A model generated the notes under the pieces. The model saw only the letters and a list, made by a program, of their open reading frames with translations, made no database searches and was not told the DNA's origin. A stretch of DNA of 64,000 bases from an uncultured Photobacterium sp. (GTDB taxonomy: Bacteria; Pseudomonadota; Gammaproteobacteria; Enterobacterales; Vibrionaceae): NCBI RefSeq assembly GCF_947502415.1, contig NZ_CANMZV010000007.1:62001-126000 (forward strand). Reading direction: 5' to 3'. Shown here in pieces: positions 17,839-26,345 of the stretch (its first letter is position 1; each line of letters opens with the position of its first letter). A program made the translations under genes and the position numbers.

Positions 17839-19623
17839 ATGGGGCTTTTGCAAAAAAGTCTTAAGGCTCGGATGACGGCCTATTTTTTGTTGGTTTCTGT
17901 ACTGGTAGTCGTGGCGCTGGCGGCGGTGACATATTTTCTTGCGGCAGAAACACAAAAAGAGATGGCGATCGCGCAATTTGAGGTCACTGCAGATCACAAA
18001 GAGTTTGAGATCAACCGTTATATTGCTGAGCAGATTTCAATCGTAGCTAAAATGGCAGAGCTCGATGAACTGCGAAGAGCTGCTGATACTTTGTTGTCTG
18101 AACAGATCGGTACTCACCAATACGAATCAGATTACTTTAAATTAGCCGAGGCGTTGTTTCTTTCTACTTATCTTGATTTCGGCCTGGAAACAGCCTCGGA
18201 GCTGACAGAAATATTCATGTTGACAAAAGTTGGCGGGCGGGTTTTTTTTTCGACTATGCCGGATGATGAGGGTGACTATCGCCTTAGCGATCAGTATTTC
18301 ATTCAGGGGCTCAGGCAGACGTTTTTACAGAAAGTCTATCCCAACCCTGATACCGCAGCTCCGACATTAACGGTTTCCACGCCATTGTTGAGTTCGGAAG
18401 GCAAGCTATTGGGGGTATTGGCGGCCCACATTCGCTTGTCGGTGCTGGCTGAGATAGTTAACAGAAAAACCGGGCTGGGTGACAGTGGCGAAGCCTACCT
18501 TATTGATGCCCATAACCGTTTTATTTCCGCTGATCGGCTTGGTGAAGATCCATTTCCTCGCGGTGTACATAGTTCCGGGATCGATGCTGCGCTGAAAGGT
18601 GAAAGAGGCGCTGGTCTTTACGATAACTACGCGGGTGTACCGGTAATTGGCAGCTACCGTTGGTTACCGGACTTAGGGCTGGCGTTGATCTCCGAAGTGA
18701 AAGCATCCGTTGCACTGGCTCCGGCCAATCAGTTGGGATCGATGCTGCTGATGGTTGGTTTTATGGCGGTCGGTGTGCTGAGTATCGGGATTTACCTGAT
18801 TACCCTCAGGATCACCCGACCGATTCTGGCGGTAACGGATACTACGATGAAGATCACCGCCGGTGATCTTAGCCAGCAAGCGCCAGTGTTGGCTGATGAT
18901 GAAACCGGGCTGCTGGCAGAGCACTTCAATCATATGATTATAAGGCTGAAAAATACCTTGGATGATTTGGCCGAAGAGCAGGAAAGATCGGAACATTTAC
19001 TTTTGAATGTGTTGCCGGCTCCGATTGCCGAACGCCTTAAAGACGGTGAAGAAACCATTGCTGACAGCTTTTCTGAAGTCACTATCTTGTTTGCGGATCT
19101 CGTTAATTTTACGCCGATGTCCGCTCGGCTTTCTGCTCCTGAAGTGGTGGGCTTGCTCAATGAGATATTTTGCGAGTTCGACCATCTGAGCGAGCGGCGC
19201 GGGTTAGAAAAGATCAAGACTATTGGAGATGCTTATATGGTTGGTGCCGGGATCCCGATCCCACGGGACGATCATGCCGAAGTTATTGCTGAGATGGCAT
19301 TGGACATGCTGGATGTCATTGCTTGCTTCAACCTTAAACATAACAAAAGTCTTAGCTTGCGAATTGGCATCAATAGCGGGCCGGTGGTTGCCGGGGTCAT
19401 TGGCCGTAAAAAGTTTATTTATGACATCTGGGGGGATGCCGTTAATACAGCCTCCCGTATGGAGTCGCAGGGACTTAAAGGGGGCATTCAGATCACTGAA
19501 GCGACTTATCAGCACTTGAAAGACCGCTATGAATTTACAGACCGCGGGATGATCATCATTAAAGGTAAAGGGAAAATGCACACCTATATTCTAAAAGGGC
19601 GTAAGGAAGAAGCGATCAAATAA
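17839..19623 (+). CDS. Membrane class III adenylate cyclase with periplasmic sensor and HAMP domains
   Basis: Makes cAMP from ATP in response to a periplasmic signal (predicted). It has 594 residues: helix 1 at about 13-35, a Cache-like periplasmic domain to about 295, helix 2 about 298-320, HAMP, a short coiled coil (DDLAEEQERSEHLLLNVLP), then the cyclase domain from about 415. Catalytic residues are complete: metal aspartates in FADLVNFT and GDAYM, adenine-specifying Lys in EKIKTIGD and Asp in YDIWGD, and transition-state Asn/Arg in NTASRME. These predict ATP, not GTP. The start follows CAGGGGG. The lipoprotein-binding-protein gene begins 14 bp after its stop, so the two form an operon. Confidence 0.92.
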   Translation: MGLLQKSLKARMTAYFLLVSVLVVVALAAVTYFLAAETQKEMAIAQFEVTADHKEFEINRYIAEQISIVAKMAELDELRRAADTLLSEQIGTHQYESDYFKLAEALFLSTYLDFGLETASELTEIFMLTKVGGRVFFSTMPDDEGDYRLSDQYFIQGLRQTFLQKVYPNPDTAAPTLTVSTPLLSSEGKLLGVLAAHIRLSVLAEIVNRKTGLGDSGEAYLIDAHNRFISADRLGEDPFPRGVHSSGIDAALKGERGAGLYDNYAGVPVIGSYRWLPDLGLALISEVKASVALAPANQLGSMLLMVGFMAVGVLSIGIYLITLRITRPILAVTDTTMKITAGDLSQQAPVLADDETGLLAEHFNHMIIRLKNTLDDLAEEQERSEHLLLNVLPAPIAERLKDGEETIADSFSEVTILFADLVNFTPMSARLSAPEVVGLLNEIFCEFDHLSERRGLEKIKTIGDAYMVGAGIPIPRDDHAEVIAEMALDMLDVIACFNLKHNKSLSLRIGINSGPVVAGVIGRKKFIYDIWGDAVNTASRMESQGLKGGIQITEATYQHLKDRYEFTDRGMIIIKGKGKMHTYILKGRKEEAIK

Positions 19624-19637
19624 GAGGGATACGTATT

Positions 19638-20777
19638 ATGAAGTTATTAACGGTCTTGCTCATTATTGGAGGCTTTTTCCTGACAGCTTGCTCCGAACAA
19701 TCTGAGCGGGGGCGAGAGCTAAGGATAGGCTTAATTGCGCCGGTTACCGGGCAGATACCTGAAGTCGGGCTGTCAACAATCGAAGCGGCCAAATTGGCGG
19801 TTCAGGAAGTCAATGATCGCGGTGGGCTGATTATTGACAATGAGCGCTATCGGGTTGTGTTGCTGATTGAAGATAACCGGGATAATCCTGAGTATACCAT
19901 CAGTGCGGCATTGGAGCTGATTAACCAGCAAAATGTCAGCGCTATCATCGGCCCGCAGGCAAGCCGTAATGCAATCCCGGCAGCAAAATATGTTGAATAT
20001 GCTCAAATACCGATGATCAGTCCCTGGTCGACTAACCCTGAAACAACTAGCCACAAAAAATGGGTCTACCGAGTTGCTTATGTTGATACCTTTCAGGGTG
20101 AACTGATGGCGAAGTTTGCATTTGACACCCTGGGGCTTCGGAAAGCGGCAGTGCTGTATGATATCTCCAGTGATTACAACCGAAACCTGGCAGAAGTCTT
20201 CAGCTCTGCTTTCAAGTCACTCGGTGGTGGGGTGGTGGCATTTGAACTATATACCCGTGATGCGCCGGATGTGACTGAACAGCTGCGTCGTATAAAGGCG
20301 GCGCAACCGGAGGTACTGTTTCTGCCTAATTATTACAATGAGGTACCAGAGCAGGCGCGCCAGGCAAGAAAGCTTGGTATTACAGCTCGTCTGCTTGGCA
20401 GCGATACCTGGACGCAAATCTCGGCAGATGATCGGAGTGCTGTCGAGGGGGCCTTTTTCAGTACCCACTATGCGCTGGACCGGGCTGATGGAGAGGCGTT
20501 GAATTTTAGGGCGTATTACCGACAGGCATATAATCGGGAGCCGAATGATGTTGCGGCGCTGACCTATGATGCATTTGGACTTTTGTTCGCAGCGGCTAAA
20601 CGGCATGGCGGCGTTGAACCGCAAGGGATCCGAGATGCACTAAATGAGCTTGAGCCCTATGATGGCATAACCGGGAAAATAGAGTTTCGGGACTCGGGGG
20701 ATCCGGTTAAAAGTGCAGTACTGATTGAAGTTAAAAGTGGTGAATTTATCTTTAGTAAATGGGTCGAGCCGGAGTGA
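19638..20777 (+). CDS. Lipoprotein ABC-type substrate-binding protein (LivK-like)
   Basis: Amino-acid/amide-type ligand-binding protein, 379 residues, anchored as a lipoprotein: MKLLTVLLIIGGFFLTACSE with lipobox LTAC. The mature fold begins LRIGLIAPVTGQIPEVGLST and contains the IIGPQASRNAIPAAKYVE segment typical of Peripla_BP_6. It follows the adenylate cyclase by 14 bp with its own RBS (GAGGG). No transporter parts are present. A lipid anchor would hold it near the cyclase sensor domain, so a ligand-presenting role is plausible but inferred. A GGGGG/CCCCC inverted repeat at 20792-20814 lacks a T-run. Confidence 0.88.
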   Translation: MKLLTVLLIIGGFFLTACSEQSERGRELRIGLIAPVTGQIPEVGLSTIEAAKLAVQEVNDRGGLIIDNERYRVVLLIEDNRDNPEYTISAALELINQQNVSAIIGPQASRNAIPAAKYVEYAQIPMISPWSTNPETTSHKKWVYRVAYVDTFQGELMAKFAFDTLGLRKAAVLYDISSDYNRNLAEVFSSAFKSLGGGVVAFELYTRDAPDVTEQLRRIKAAQPEVLFLPNYYNEVPEQARQARKLGITARLLGSDTWTQISADDRSAVEGAFFSTHYALDRADGEALNFRAYYRQAYNREPNDVAALTYDAFGLLFAAAKRHGGVEPQGIRDALNELEPYDGITGKIEFRDSGDPVKSAVLIEVKSGEFIFSKWVEPE

Positions 20778-20851
20778 AGCTCTGACACCTAGGGGGCAAT
20801 AAAGATATCCCCCATAGCGCAGATTTTAGAGCCGGTTGATGTCGTTGTGAT

Positions 20852-21187
20852 TTATGCCGCCAGCCGGCTGTAGGCCTCTTCTTTAATTGAGTGAATAGCG
20901 GCGGTGATGTCGTCGGTAGAATGTTTGCCGACATGGCGTAGGTGGTCACCCCATTGTTTCAAATCGTCGGTATCAATTTTTCGGATATGGTTATCCTTGG
21001 CCCATTCTCGGCCGATCAGATCACCCAACTCATCCAGGAGTTGTTCGATTTCATCCCGTTGGTTGCCAACTTTGCTGTAAAGCTCACGTTTGATGCTGTC
21101 CCATCCTTTAACAAAAAAACTGCCTTTGTAAAAAGCACGCAGCCACTTTTGGTATTCCTGCTCGCTTTGGGTCTGAATATTTTGCAT
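20852..21187 (-). CDS. Conserved-looking hypothetical protein (111 aa)
   Basis: Soluble, charged and mostly helical by composition (DEIEQLLDELGDLIGREW; TTDDITAAIHSIKEEA-like C-terminal part). There is no signal peptide or membrane segment. The start has GAGTGAG just upstream. No family recognised. It is convergent with the binding-protein operon. Confidence 0.65.
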   Translation of the reverse strand: MQNIQTQSEQEYQKWLRAFYKGSFFVKGWDSIKRELYSKVGNQRDEIEQLLDELGDLIGREWAKDNHIRKIDTDDLKQWGDHLRHVGKHSTDDITAAIHSIKEEAYSRLAA

Positions 21188-21319
21188 CTGCTCACTCTTA
21201 TATCGCTAATCATTGTCACACGACTTTACGGTTAAATAATATACAGTTCATTGTGGCGCAGGATCAACCGGGATGCGAATATGGTGGGGTTAGAGCTCCA
21301 ACTTTTGGTAAAAAATGTG

Positions 21320-21538
21320 CTACACGTCGTCTGATGCTTGTTCATCCAGACAGCATTCATCTTGCAAAAAGCCAATCACTGCCTGAAGTTTTTCATATTC
21401 CGCGATACAGAAAAGTGTCCGTCCTTCGTGACGTTGGGAAATTAAGCCGGCAGAAGCCAGACTGGATATGTGGTGTGACAGGGTTGAGCCGCGTATGCCC
21501 AGTTCTTTCAATGCTTTAGCAATGGCTTCGATATCCAT
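21320..21538 (-). pseudogene. ArsR-family regulator with internal deletion of the first half of its DNA-binding domain
   Basis: The N-terminus MDIEAIAKALKELG runs straight into IRGSTLSHHISSLASAG. In full ArsR/SmtB proteins of this group about 30 residues (the TRL.I...L segment with helices 2-3) lie between these two pieces. The reading frame is kept, giving about 72 residues instead of about 100. The recognition helix (STLSHHISSL) and the wing (GRTLFCIAEYEKL) remain, with CC near the end. The junction is near 21496-21503. Both intact copies probably contained an E-L-G stretch, so recombination between short repeats is a likely cause. The product is probably non-functional; a sequencing error is unlikely because the loss is large and in frame. 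Confidence 0.7.
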
Positions 21539-21594
21539 AATCATGACTTGTGAGAAAATTATATTTCGATAATCGCCGGAAATATAATCAAAAA

Positions 21595-22131
21595 TCACTC
21601 ATATACTCTGATGTATCGGCTCTTCATCAGCGAGTTCAGCAATACTTCTGATTCGATGAATTTAAATGACTGCGGTTTGGTAAGTTCACCAAAAAGTGGC
21701 GATCCCCCGCCGAGCAGGATAGGGAATGTGGTGATGATCATCTCATCAATTAAATCTTCAGCCAGAAAGCTCTGGATAGTTTTGCCGCCGTCAATGTAGA
21801 GGTTGTGGTAGCCCTGCTGATTTAACTGATTGACGACTTGTTTTACCGGGCCACTGACGAGAAAGGCTTTGTCCTGATAGGAAGCGGGAATGCTCTCTAA
21901 GCTATTACTCAATACAAAAACCGGCTTGTTATAGGGCCAGTCGCAGTCAAAGCTGCAGATGATTTCAAAGGTGTTTCGTCCCATGACGAGGGCATCAATT
22001 CGTTGCATGAAATCGGCAAAGCCAAAGTCTAGGTTTTCAGGGTTAGGCACGCTGTAGAGCCAGTCCAGCTCACCTTGTTTGTCGGCAATATAGCCATCAA
22101 GGCTGGTAGCGATATAAACAATGTTTGACAT
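21595..22131 (-). CDS. Dihydrofolate-reductase-fold protein, RibD C-terminal family
   Basis: Predicted NADPH-dependent reductase of the RibD_C/DHFR-like family, substrate unknown; 178 residues. The start MSNIVYIATSLDGYIAD is the usual beginning of the family, and GGGAGA-like sequence (CGGGAGAC) stands before this ATG, which is why the longer upstream reading was not used. Family motifs include VMGRNTFEII, NLYIDGGKTIQSFL and FPILLGGGSPLFGEL. It lies just upstream of the truncated ArsR on the same strand, so the two were probably one unit. Confidence 0.85.
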   Translation of the reverse strand: MSNIVYIATSLDGYIADKQGELDWLYSVPNPENLDFGFADFMQRIDALVMGRNTFEIICSFDCDWPYNKPVFVLSNSLESIPASYQDKAFLVSGPVKQVVNQLNQQGYHNLYIDGGKTIQSFLAEDLIDEMIITTFPILLGGGSPLFGELTKPQSFKFIESEVLLNSLMKSRYIRVYE

Positions 22132-22376
22132 GTTTTGTCTCCCGAATGTCGGCGAAGAAAATCTGGCCGTTGATTGGTATTTTCTGATTTTAATATTCGG
22201 ACAAGGATGGGACAACAGGTTTGATCGTCGCGGCTTCACAAGCAGATATGACTCGAAGTTTTGATGGAAATATCGATTAATTTCATATGGATATGATTTC
22301 TGGCCTGTTATTGCGGTCTCGCGGGTGTTACATCTATGCCCGATTTTTCACCGTAATGAAAACAATGGAATGAATC

Positions 22377-23390
22377 ATGAAATTACATCCTCTTTTTCTA
22401 TGCGTTGCGCTGGCAAGTACAGGTGCAGCGGCATTTGATTTGAATGAGCCTGAGAAAAATGACACTAGTAACCTGGTCTGGACGGGACATCTGAGCCCGG
22501 ATACGGATACCGTAACCTCTGCATTGATTGCTGCCTATATCTATGGTGGTACGCCGGTAGTGCCGGAAGCCATTAACCCTGAAAGTCAGTTTGTTCTGGA
22601 ATACTGTAAGGCAACAACGCCGATGCAAATGGCTGATTTCAGCCAGAAGATGGTCGGGCTGGTTGACTTTAACCAGAAGACTCAGCTGCAGGAAAGCATT
22701 AAGGAAAGCAGTATTGTGGCGATTGTCGATCACCATGCCATTGGTGGTAATCCGGTGAATATGAAGCAGGTTACAACAATTGATATTCGTCCATGGGGCT
22801 CTGCTGCGACTATTCTTGCGGATCGTGCGGAGCAGATGGATATTGAGCTGCCTGAGCATATTGCCTGTACAACGCTGGGTGGCATTTTGTCTGACACTCT
22901 GGTTCTTCAGTCGCCGATCACCACTGAATATGATCGACATTACGCAGAAGAGCTGGCTAGTGAAGCAGGCATTGATGATATTGAAGCTTTTGGTCAGAAA
23001 ATGCTGGAGGCAAAATCAGATCTCAGCCATGTTAGTGCGGCAGATATCCTGACGATGGATTATAAGAACTTTAAGTTTGCCGGTAAGAAAGTCGGGATTG
23101 GGGTTGCTGAAACACTGACAGCCCAGCAGTTGCTGGATCGGCGGGATGAATTTGTGGCAGCGATGAAGGCATATAAGCAGCGTCAGGGCCTTGATCATTT
23201 GTTCTTCTCGGTAACGGATACTAAGAATAAACGTGCGAACTTGTTGTGGATCGACAGTGCAGACGGCAAGGTGGCCGAGATAGCCTTTAAGGCTAAGCCG
23301 TCAAATGGCTGGTTGGTACTTGATGGCGTAACTTCCCGTAAACGCCAGATTGGTCCGGCAATTCAAAAGGCAGTAGAAAGCTTGAATTAA
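22377..23390 (+). CDS. Exported DHH-family manganese-dependent inorganic pyrophosphatase (family II)
   Basis: Predicted to hydrolyse pyrophosphate or a related compound outside the cytoplasm. It has 337 residues. An N-terminal signal peptide (MKLHPLFLCVALASTGAAA) precedes the DHH domain: GHLSPDTDTV (normally GHxNPDTDS), VDFNQ, the eponymous DHH in IVDHHAIGG, and a C-terminal DHHA2 domain ending with SRKRQIGPAI, the SRKxQ/K active-site motif. Metal ligands are retained. Most family II enzymes are cytoplasmic, and the signal peptide is the odd feature. A strong terminator follows. The start is well fixed by the signal peptide. Confidence 0.88.
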   Translation: MKLHPLFLCVALASTGAAAFDLNEPEKNDTSNLVWTGHLSPDTDTVTSALIAAYIYGGTPVVPEAINPESQFVLEYCKATTPMQMADFSQKMVGLVDFNQKTQLQESIKESSIVAIVDHHAIGGNPVNMKQVTTIDIRPWGSAATILADRAEQMDIELPEHIACTTLGGILSDTLVLQSPITTEYDRHYAEELASEAGIDDIEAFGQKMLEAKSDLSHVSAADILTMDYKNFKFAGKKVGIGVAETLTAQQLLDRRDEFVAAMKAYKQRQGLDHLFFSVTDTKNKRANLLWIDSADGKVAEIAFKAKPSNGWLVLDGVTSRKRQIGPAIQKAVESLN

Positions 23391-23435
23391 CCACTGTCTG
23401 AATTAACGGAAAGACATAGGTTAATAAGTGATAAG

Positions 23436-23465
23436 GGAATGCGGCGTAATACCGCATTCCTTTTT
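23436..23465 (+). terminator. Rho-independent terminator
   Basis: GGAATGCGG / CCGCATTCC stem with a short loop, then TTTTTGTCTTTTT. It ends the pyrophosphatase gene and may also serve the convergent acetyltransferase. Confidence 0.88.
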
Positions 23466-23490
23466 GTCTTTTTACACGTTATTCAGCTGA

Positions 23491-24120
23491 TTATTGATCA
23501 CTATCGTAGGCCTGGTGGGCTAGCTCCAGTGCGTTAATATCAGAGTTGCAAATGAGCTTTTTCAGCGCATTGAATTTTGCTTCAGGCCAATCGTAAATTT
23601 TCAGTGCCAGCAGTCGATCAATCGTCTTTGGTGAAAAGCGAGGCTTGATCGGTTTAGCCGGTGCGCCACCGACAACTGTGTAAGGTGGTATATCTTTAGT
23701 GACGACACTGTTGGCCGCAACAATCGCGCCTTCACCGACACGAACGCCGGGCATAATCATCGCCCGCATTCCAATCCAGCAGCCGTCATCTAGGAAGGTA
23801 TCGCCTTTGGACTGGTAGCTTTCTTCAATCATGTCCATGAAAGGATATAACGAGAACCAGTCACTACGGTGAGTATGATTCCCTCCCATCAGAATCACAG
23901 CTTCGGCACCGATACAGACATAGTCGCCGATATGCAGTTTATCGACTTCCCAGCGAGGTTCCCACTGGTTGCTGATCTCATCGCCGTGCAGATAGCGAAC
24001 AACCGATTTTTCAAACCCGTTATCGTAGGCATCACTGTAGTAGCTGTGTGTACCTTTCAGGAAAATGTTTTTGTTTTTTACGGTTTCATGGAGCATTTCC
24101 ATTTTGGACCAGTGTTTCAT
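23491..24120 (-). CDS. CatB/Vat-type hexapeptide acetyltransferase
   Basis: Left-handed beta-helix O-acetyltransferase, 209 residues, the usual size of xenobiotic acetyltransferases. Visible features are MKHWSKMEMLHETVKNKNI at the start, the ILMGGNHTHRSDW segment with the family's catalytic-type His, hexapeptide repeats (IGDYVCIGAEAVI; IGMRAMIMPGVRVGEGAIVAANS) and VVGGAPAKPIKPRF. The family includes chloramphenicol and streptogramin A acetyltransferases, but many members have unknown acceptors, so resistance is not claimed. The ATG at 24120 is chosen because it starts the family consensus and follows AAGGTAAGAG. A small ORF and two hairpins lie upstream in the presumed leader. Confidence 0.85.
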   Translation of the reverse strand: MKHWSKMEMLHETVKNKNIFLKGTHSYYSDAYDNGFEKSVVRYLHGDEISNQWEPRWEVDKLHIGDYVCIGAEAVILMGGNHTHRSDWFSLYPFMDMIEESYQSKGDTFLDDGCWIGMRAMIMPGVRVGEGAIVAANSVVTKDIPPYTVVGGAPAKPIKPRFSPKTIDRLLALKIYDWPEAKFNALKKLICNSDINALELAHQAYDSDQ

Positions 24121-24255
24121 TTTGCTCTTACCTTTAAACCTGAAGGAGAAGGATCTGGATAGTAGCGCAAGGCCGGCATTTGAAATGTGGGTGTTGAGCC
24201 GGATATTAAAATTACGCCGCCGGAATCTTTCTCTATTCAAGAGACAGATGAAATA

Positions 24256-24322
24256 CCGCAAAGTCAGGTTGTCAGATTTGCGGCAGTGAATTTGTTTTTA
24301 CCTATTGGTATTTATTCACTGC
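24256..24322 (-). promoter_or_regulatory. Two abutting hairpins in the acetyltransferase leader
   Basis: Inverted repeat 1: GCAGTGAA (24283-24290) with TTCACTGC (24315-24322). Inverted repeat 2: CCGCAAA (24256-24262) with TTTGCGG (24277-24283). They touch at 24283, so forming one may affect the other. They lie between a 26-codon ORF and the acetyltransferase start. Confidence 0.45.
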
Positions 24323-24327
24323 CTCAG

Positions 24328-24408
24328 CTAAGCAACTTGTGGCTGCTTGAGATAGGCGATTTTGACAACAGTCGTGCATTCTGTTGCGCTGTTTTTGAGT
24401 ACTGGCAT
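24328..24408 (-). CDS. Candidate leader peptide (26 aa) upstream of the acetyltransferase
   Basis: Starts MPVLKNSATECTT and ends YLKQPQVA, with a strong ribosome site (AGGAG, six bases from ATG). It ends six bases before the first hairpin. The arrangement resembles leader-controlled antibiotic-resistance genes, but no homology is recognised. Confidence 0.4.
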   Translation of the reverse strand: MPVLKNSATECTTVVKIAYLKQPQVA

Positions 24409-24479
24409 ATACACTCCTGTTGAAGAATTGAATGAAAGTCGGCTCATAATATATTTCTACAATGAGATGTCAATGAGTG

Positions 24480-24504
24480 ATAGCCCGTGATGTTCTCGGG
24501 CTAT
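24480..24504 (-). terminator. Possible terminator of rihA
   Basis: ATAGCCCG / CGGGCTAT inverted repeat 15 bp beyond the rihA stop. The T-run is missing, so termination is uncertain. Confidence 0.4.
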
Positions 24505-24518
24505 GGAGATTGTTGACG

Positions 24519-25454
24519 TTAGCTGTAAAAATGCAGGCTTTCAGCCAGTAAACCGACAAACCCCTGACGATCGACATCAAACAGAACTGTGGTATTTGCC
24601 GGCTTTCCAGAAAGTTGGTAGCGGTCGACAACTGTCATGCCTTGGGTATATTCGCCTTTGGTTTCGATGCCTACCCAGCAGTCCTGTCCGGTGAAGAGTT
24701 CAGGTTTCAACAGCCAGGCAATGGTACAAGGATCGTGAAGCGGTGCGCCTGCCAGTTCCCATTTCGGGTCTCGGTGGTAGAGCATGAAGAAATCAAGCAG
24801 GCCGGCTACCACATCGGAAACCGGATTACCGATAGCACGAATATGTTCAATATCTTCATCCATAATTTGGGCTCGATGGGTGACGTCCAGCCCGCACATG
24901 GTGATAGGAATGCCAGAGCGGAAAACGGTATCAGCCGCTTCAGGATCGACATAGATATTAAATTCGGCTGTCGGAGTCCAGTTACCTGTTTCTGCACCGC
25001 CCCCCATCAGAACAATGCGTTCTATTTTGTCGGATAATTCACGATGAGTCGCAAGTAACAAAGCAATATTAGTCAGCGGCCCGGTTGGTACCAGAGTGAC
25101 AGGTTCATTACTTTCACACAGGATACGCGCCATTAGCTCAACGGCATTTTCTTCAACAGGAGTAAATGCCGGATCTGGCAGCGATGGGCCGTCCAGGCCA
25201 CTCTCGCCGTGGACATTGTCGGCAATGATCAGTTCCCGTGCCAGAGGTTTTAAGGCACCACCGGCAACCGGGATGTCACTGCGGCCAAGCAGGGTAAGGA
25301 TCCGAAGGGCATTGTTCAGGGTTTTCTCTGGTGTTTGGTTACCGGCACTGGTTGTGACCGCCTTGATATCAAGGGACGGAGAGGCACAGGCAAGGATCAG
25401 GGCGATGGCATCATCATGGCCAGGATCACAATCGATGATAATTGGGCGAGTCAT
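24519..25454 (-). CDS. rihA: Pyrimidine-type ribonucleoside hydrolase RihA
   Basis: Splits cytidine and uridine into base and ribose for salvage. At 311 residues it has the same length as E. coli RihA and is recognisably similar along its whole length ([64 protein letters not shown]). The calcium-binding aspartates DxDxxxDD and the C-terminal Asp of the active site are present. It is monocistronic. The neighbours do not include nucleoside transporters, though a porin and 5'-nucleotidase that could feed nucleosides lie 13 kb away. Confidence 0.93.
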   Translation of the reverse strand: MTRPIIIDCDPGHDDAIALILACASPSLDIKAVTTSAGNQTPEKTLNNALRILTLLGRSDIPVAGGALKPLARELIIADNVHGESGLDGPSLPDPAFTPVEENAVELMARILCESNEPVTLVPTGPLTNIALLLATHRELSDKIERIVLMGGGAETGNWTPTAEFNIYVDPEAADTVFRSGIPITMCGLDVTHRAQIMDEDIEHIRAIGNPVSDVVAGLLDFFMLYHRDPKWELAGAPLHDPCTIAWLLKPELFTGQDCWVGIETKGEYTQGMTVVDRYQLSGKPANTTVLFDVDRQGFVGLLAESLHFYS

Positions 25455-25588
25455 GAGGGTACTCCTTTGTTTTTGAAAGGAAATGTACCCACTTTTACAA
25501 GGTATTAATGTGAATGAAATCGAAAAGGGAGTTGCGCCCCCGTTTTGAATTCATAAATATATCAAAAAGGTGAAGATGTTATTGTTGA

Positions 25589-26203
25589 GCCGAATGCTTT
25601 TTAGTTGATACCGAAGGACTGTGCAAAAAGAGTTGGCAGTATGCAGTTAGTGAGCAGGGATTAGAGCTGACAGATAAATATTATCAACGGTTCATTGGAG
25701 TGCAGGATGTTGAGTGTGAACGTCTCTTGATTCAGGAATTTGGAAATTAGTTAGATATGGCCCGGTTCAGATTGGAACGGGACGCAAGCTTAGAAGCTGA
25801 AAGGGAAAAGGACATAGCGTTTAAAGCCGGGTTTACGGAGCTGTTTGCCGAGCTAAAAGGCAAAGCGCTTAAGTGCGCTTTGGTTACATCTTCGGCTTTA
25901 CCACAGGTGCAGAACCATTTTGCTGATACAGATTATTTGTCACAGTTTGATTCAGTTAATACCGTAGAGAAAGTAAAAAATGGTAAACCGGCTCCGGATT
26001 GTTATCGCATGGCCAGTGAGCAAATTGAGATAGCCCCAGCAGAGTGCCTGGTATTAGAAGATTCCAAGAACGGTATGCGGGCTGGGTTGGGTACCGACTG
26101 TCATGCCGTAATGATTCCGGATTTGCTTGGGCCTGATTCTGATGTTGTTGAACGGGCAACAGCCGTGGTCGGTAGTCTGGTTGAAATAAAGCGATTTCTA
26201 TAA
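25589..26203 (+). pseudogene. Broken HAD-superfamily phosphatase (beta-phosphoglucomutase-like)
   Basis: A single frame from 25589 to 26203 reads as a HAD-IA phosphatase: LVDTEGLCKKSWQYAVSEQG, then an in-frame TAG at 25748, then DMARFRLERDASLEAEREKD, the motif II region ALVTSSALP, the motif III lysine in KNGKPAPDCY and motif IV LVLEDSKNGMRAG. The N-terminal DxDG loop is degraded (only the end, LVDTE, remains, and TGA precedes it at 25586), so the catalytic aspartates are lost. A 148-codon remnant from the ATG at 25757 stays open but lacks motif I. Two lesions make this a decayed gene rather than a read error. Confidence 0.85.
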
Positions 26204-26345
26204 GTCCGATTTTGAGAGAACTAGTGGGCTAAAGTGGGGATAAATTAACGGCTTTCGGCTGGCTTCCTGAAAGCGGTTACAATAATTATATGGCTATTAT
26301 GCTGTAGGTTAGTGGATACGTTGCGATAAAAGGAGTGGTAACCAA

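Noticed and set aside
20792..20814. GGGGG/CCCCC hairpin after the lipoprotein binding-protein gene
   Set aside because: Short stem and no T-run; not called as a terminator.
25480..25545. TGTGAATGAAATCGA resembling a CRP site before rihA
   Set aside because: The second half-site does not match TCACA.
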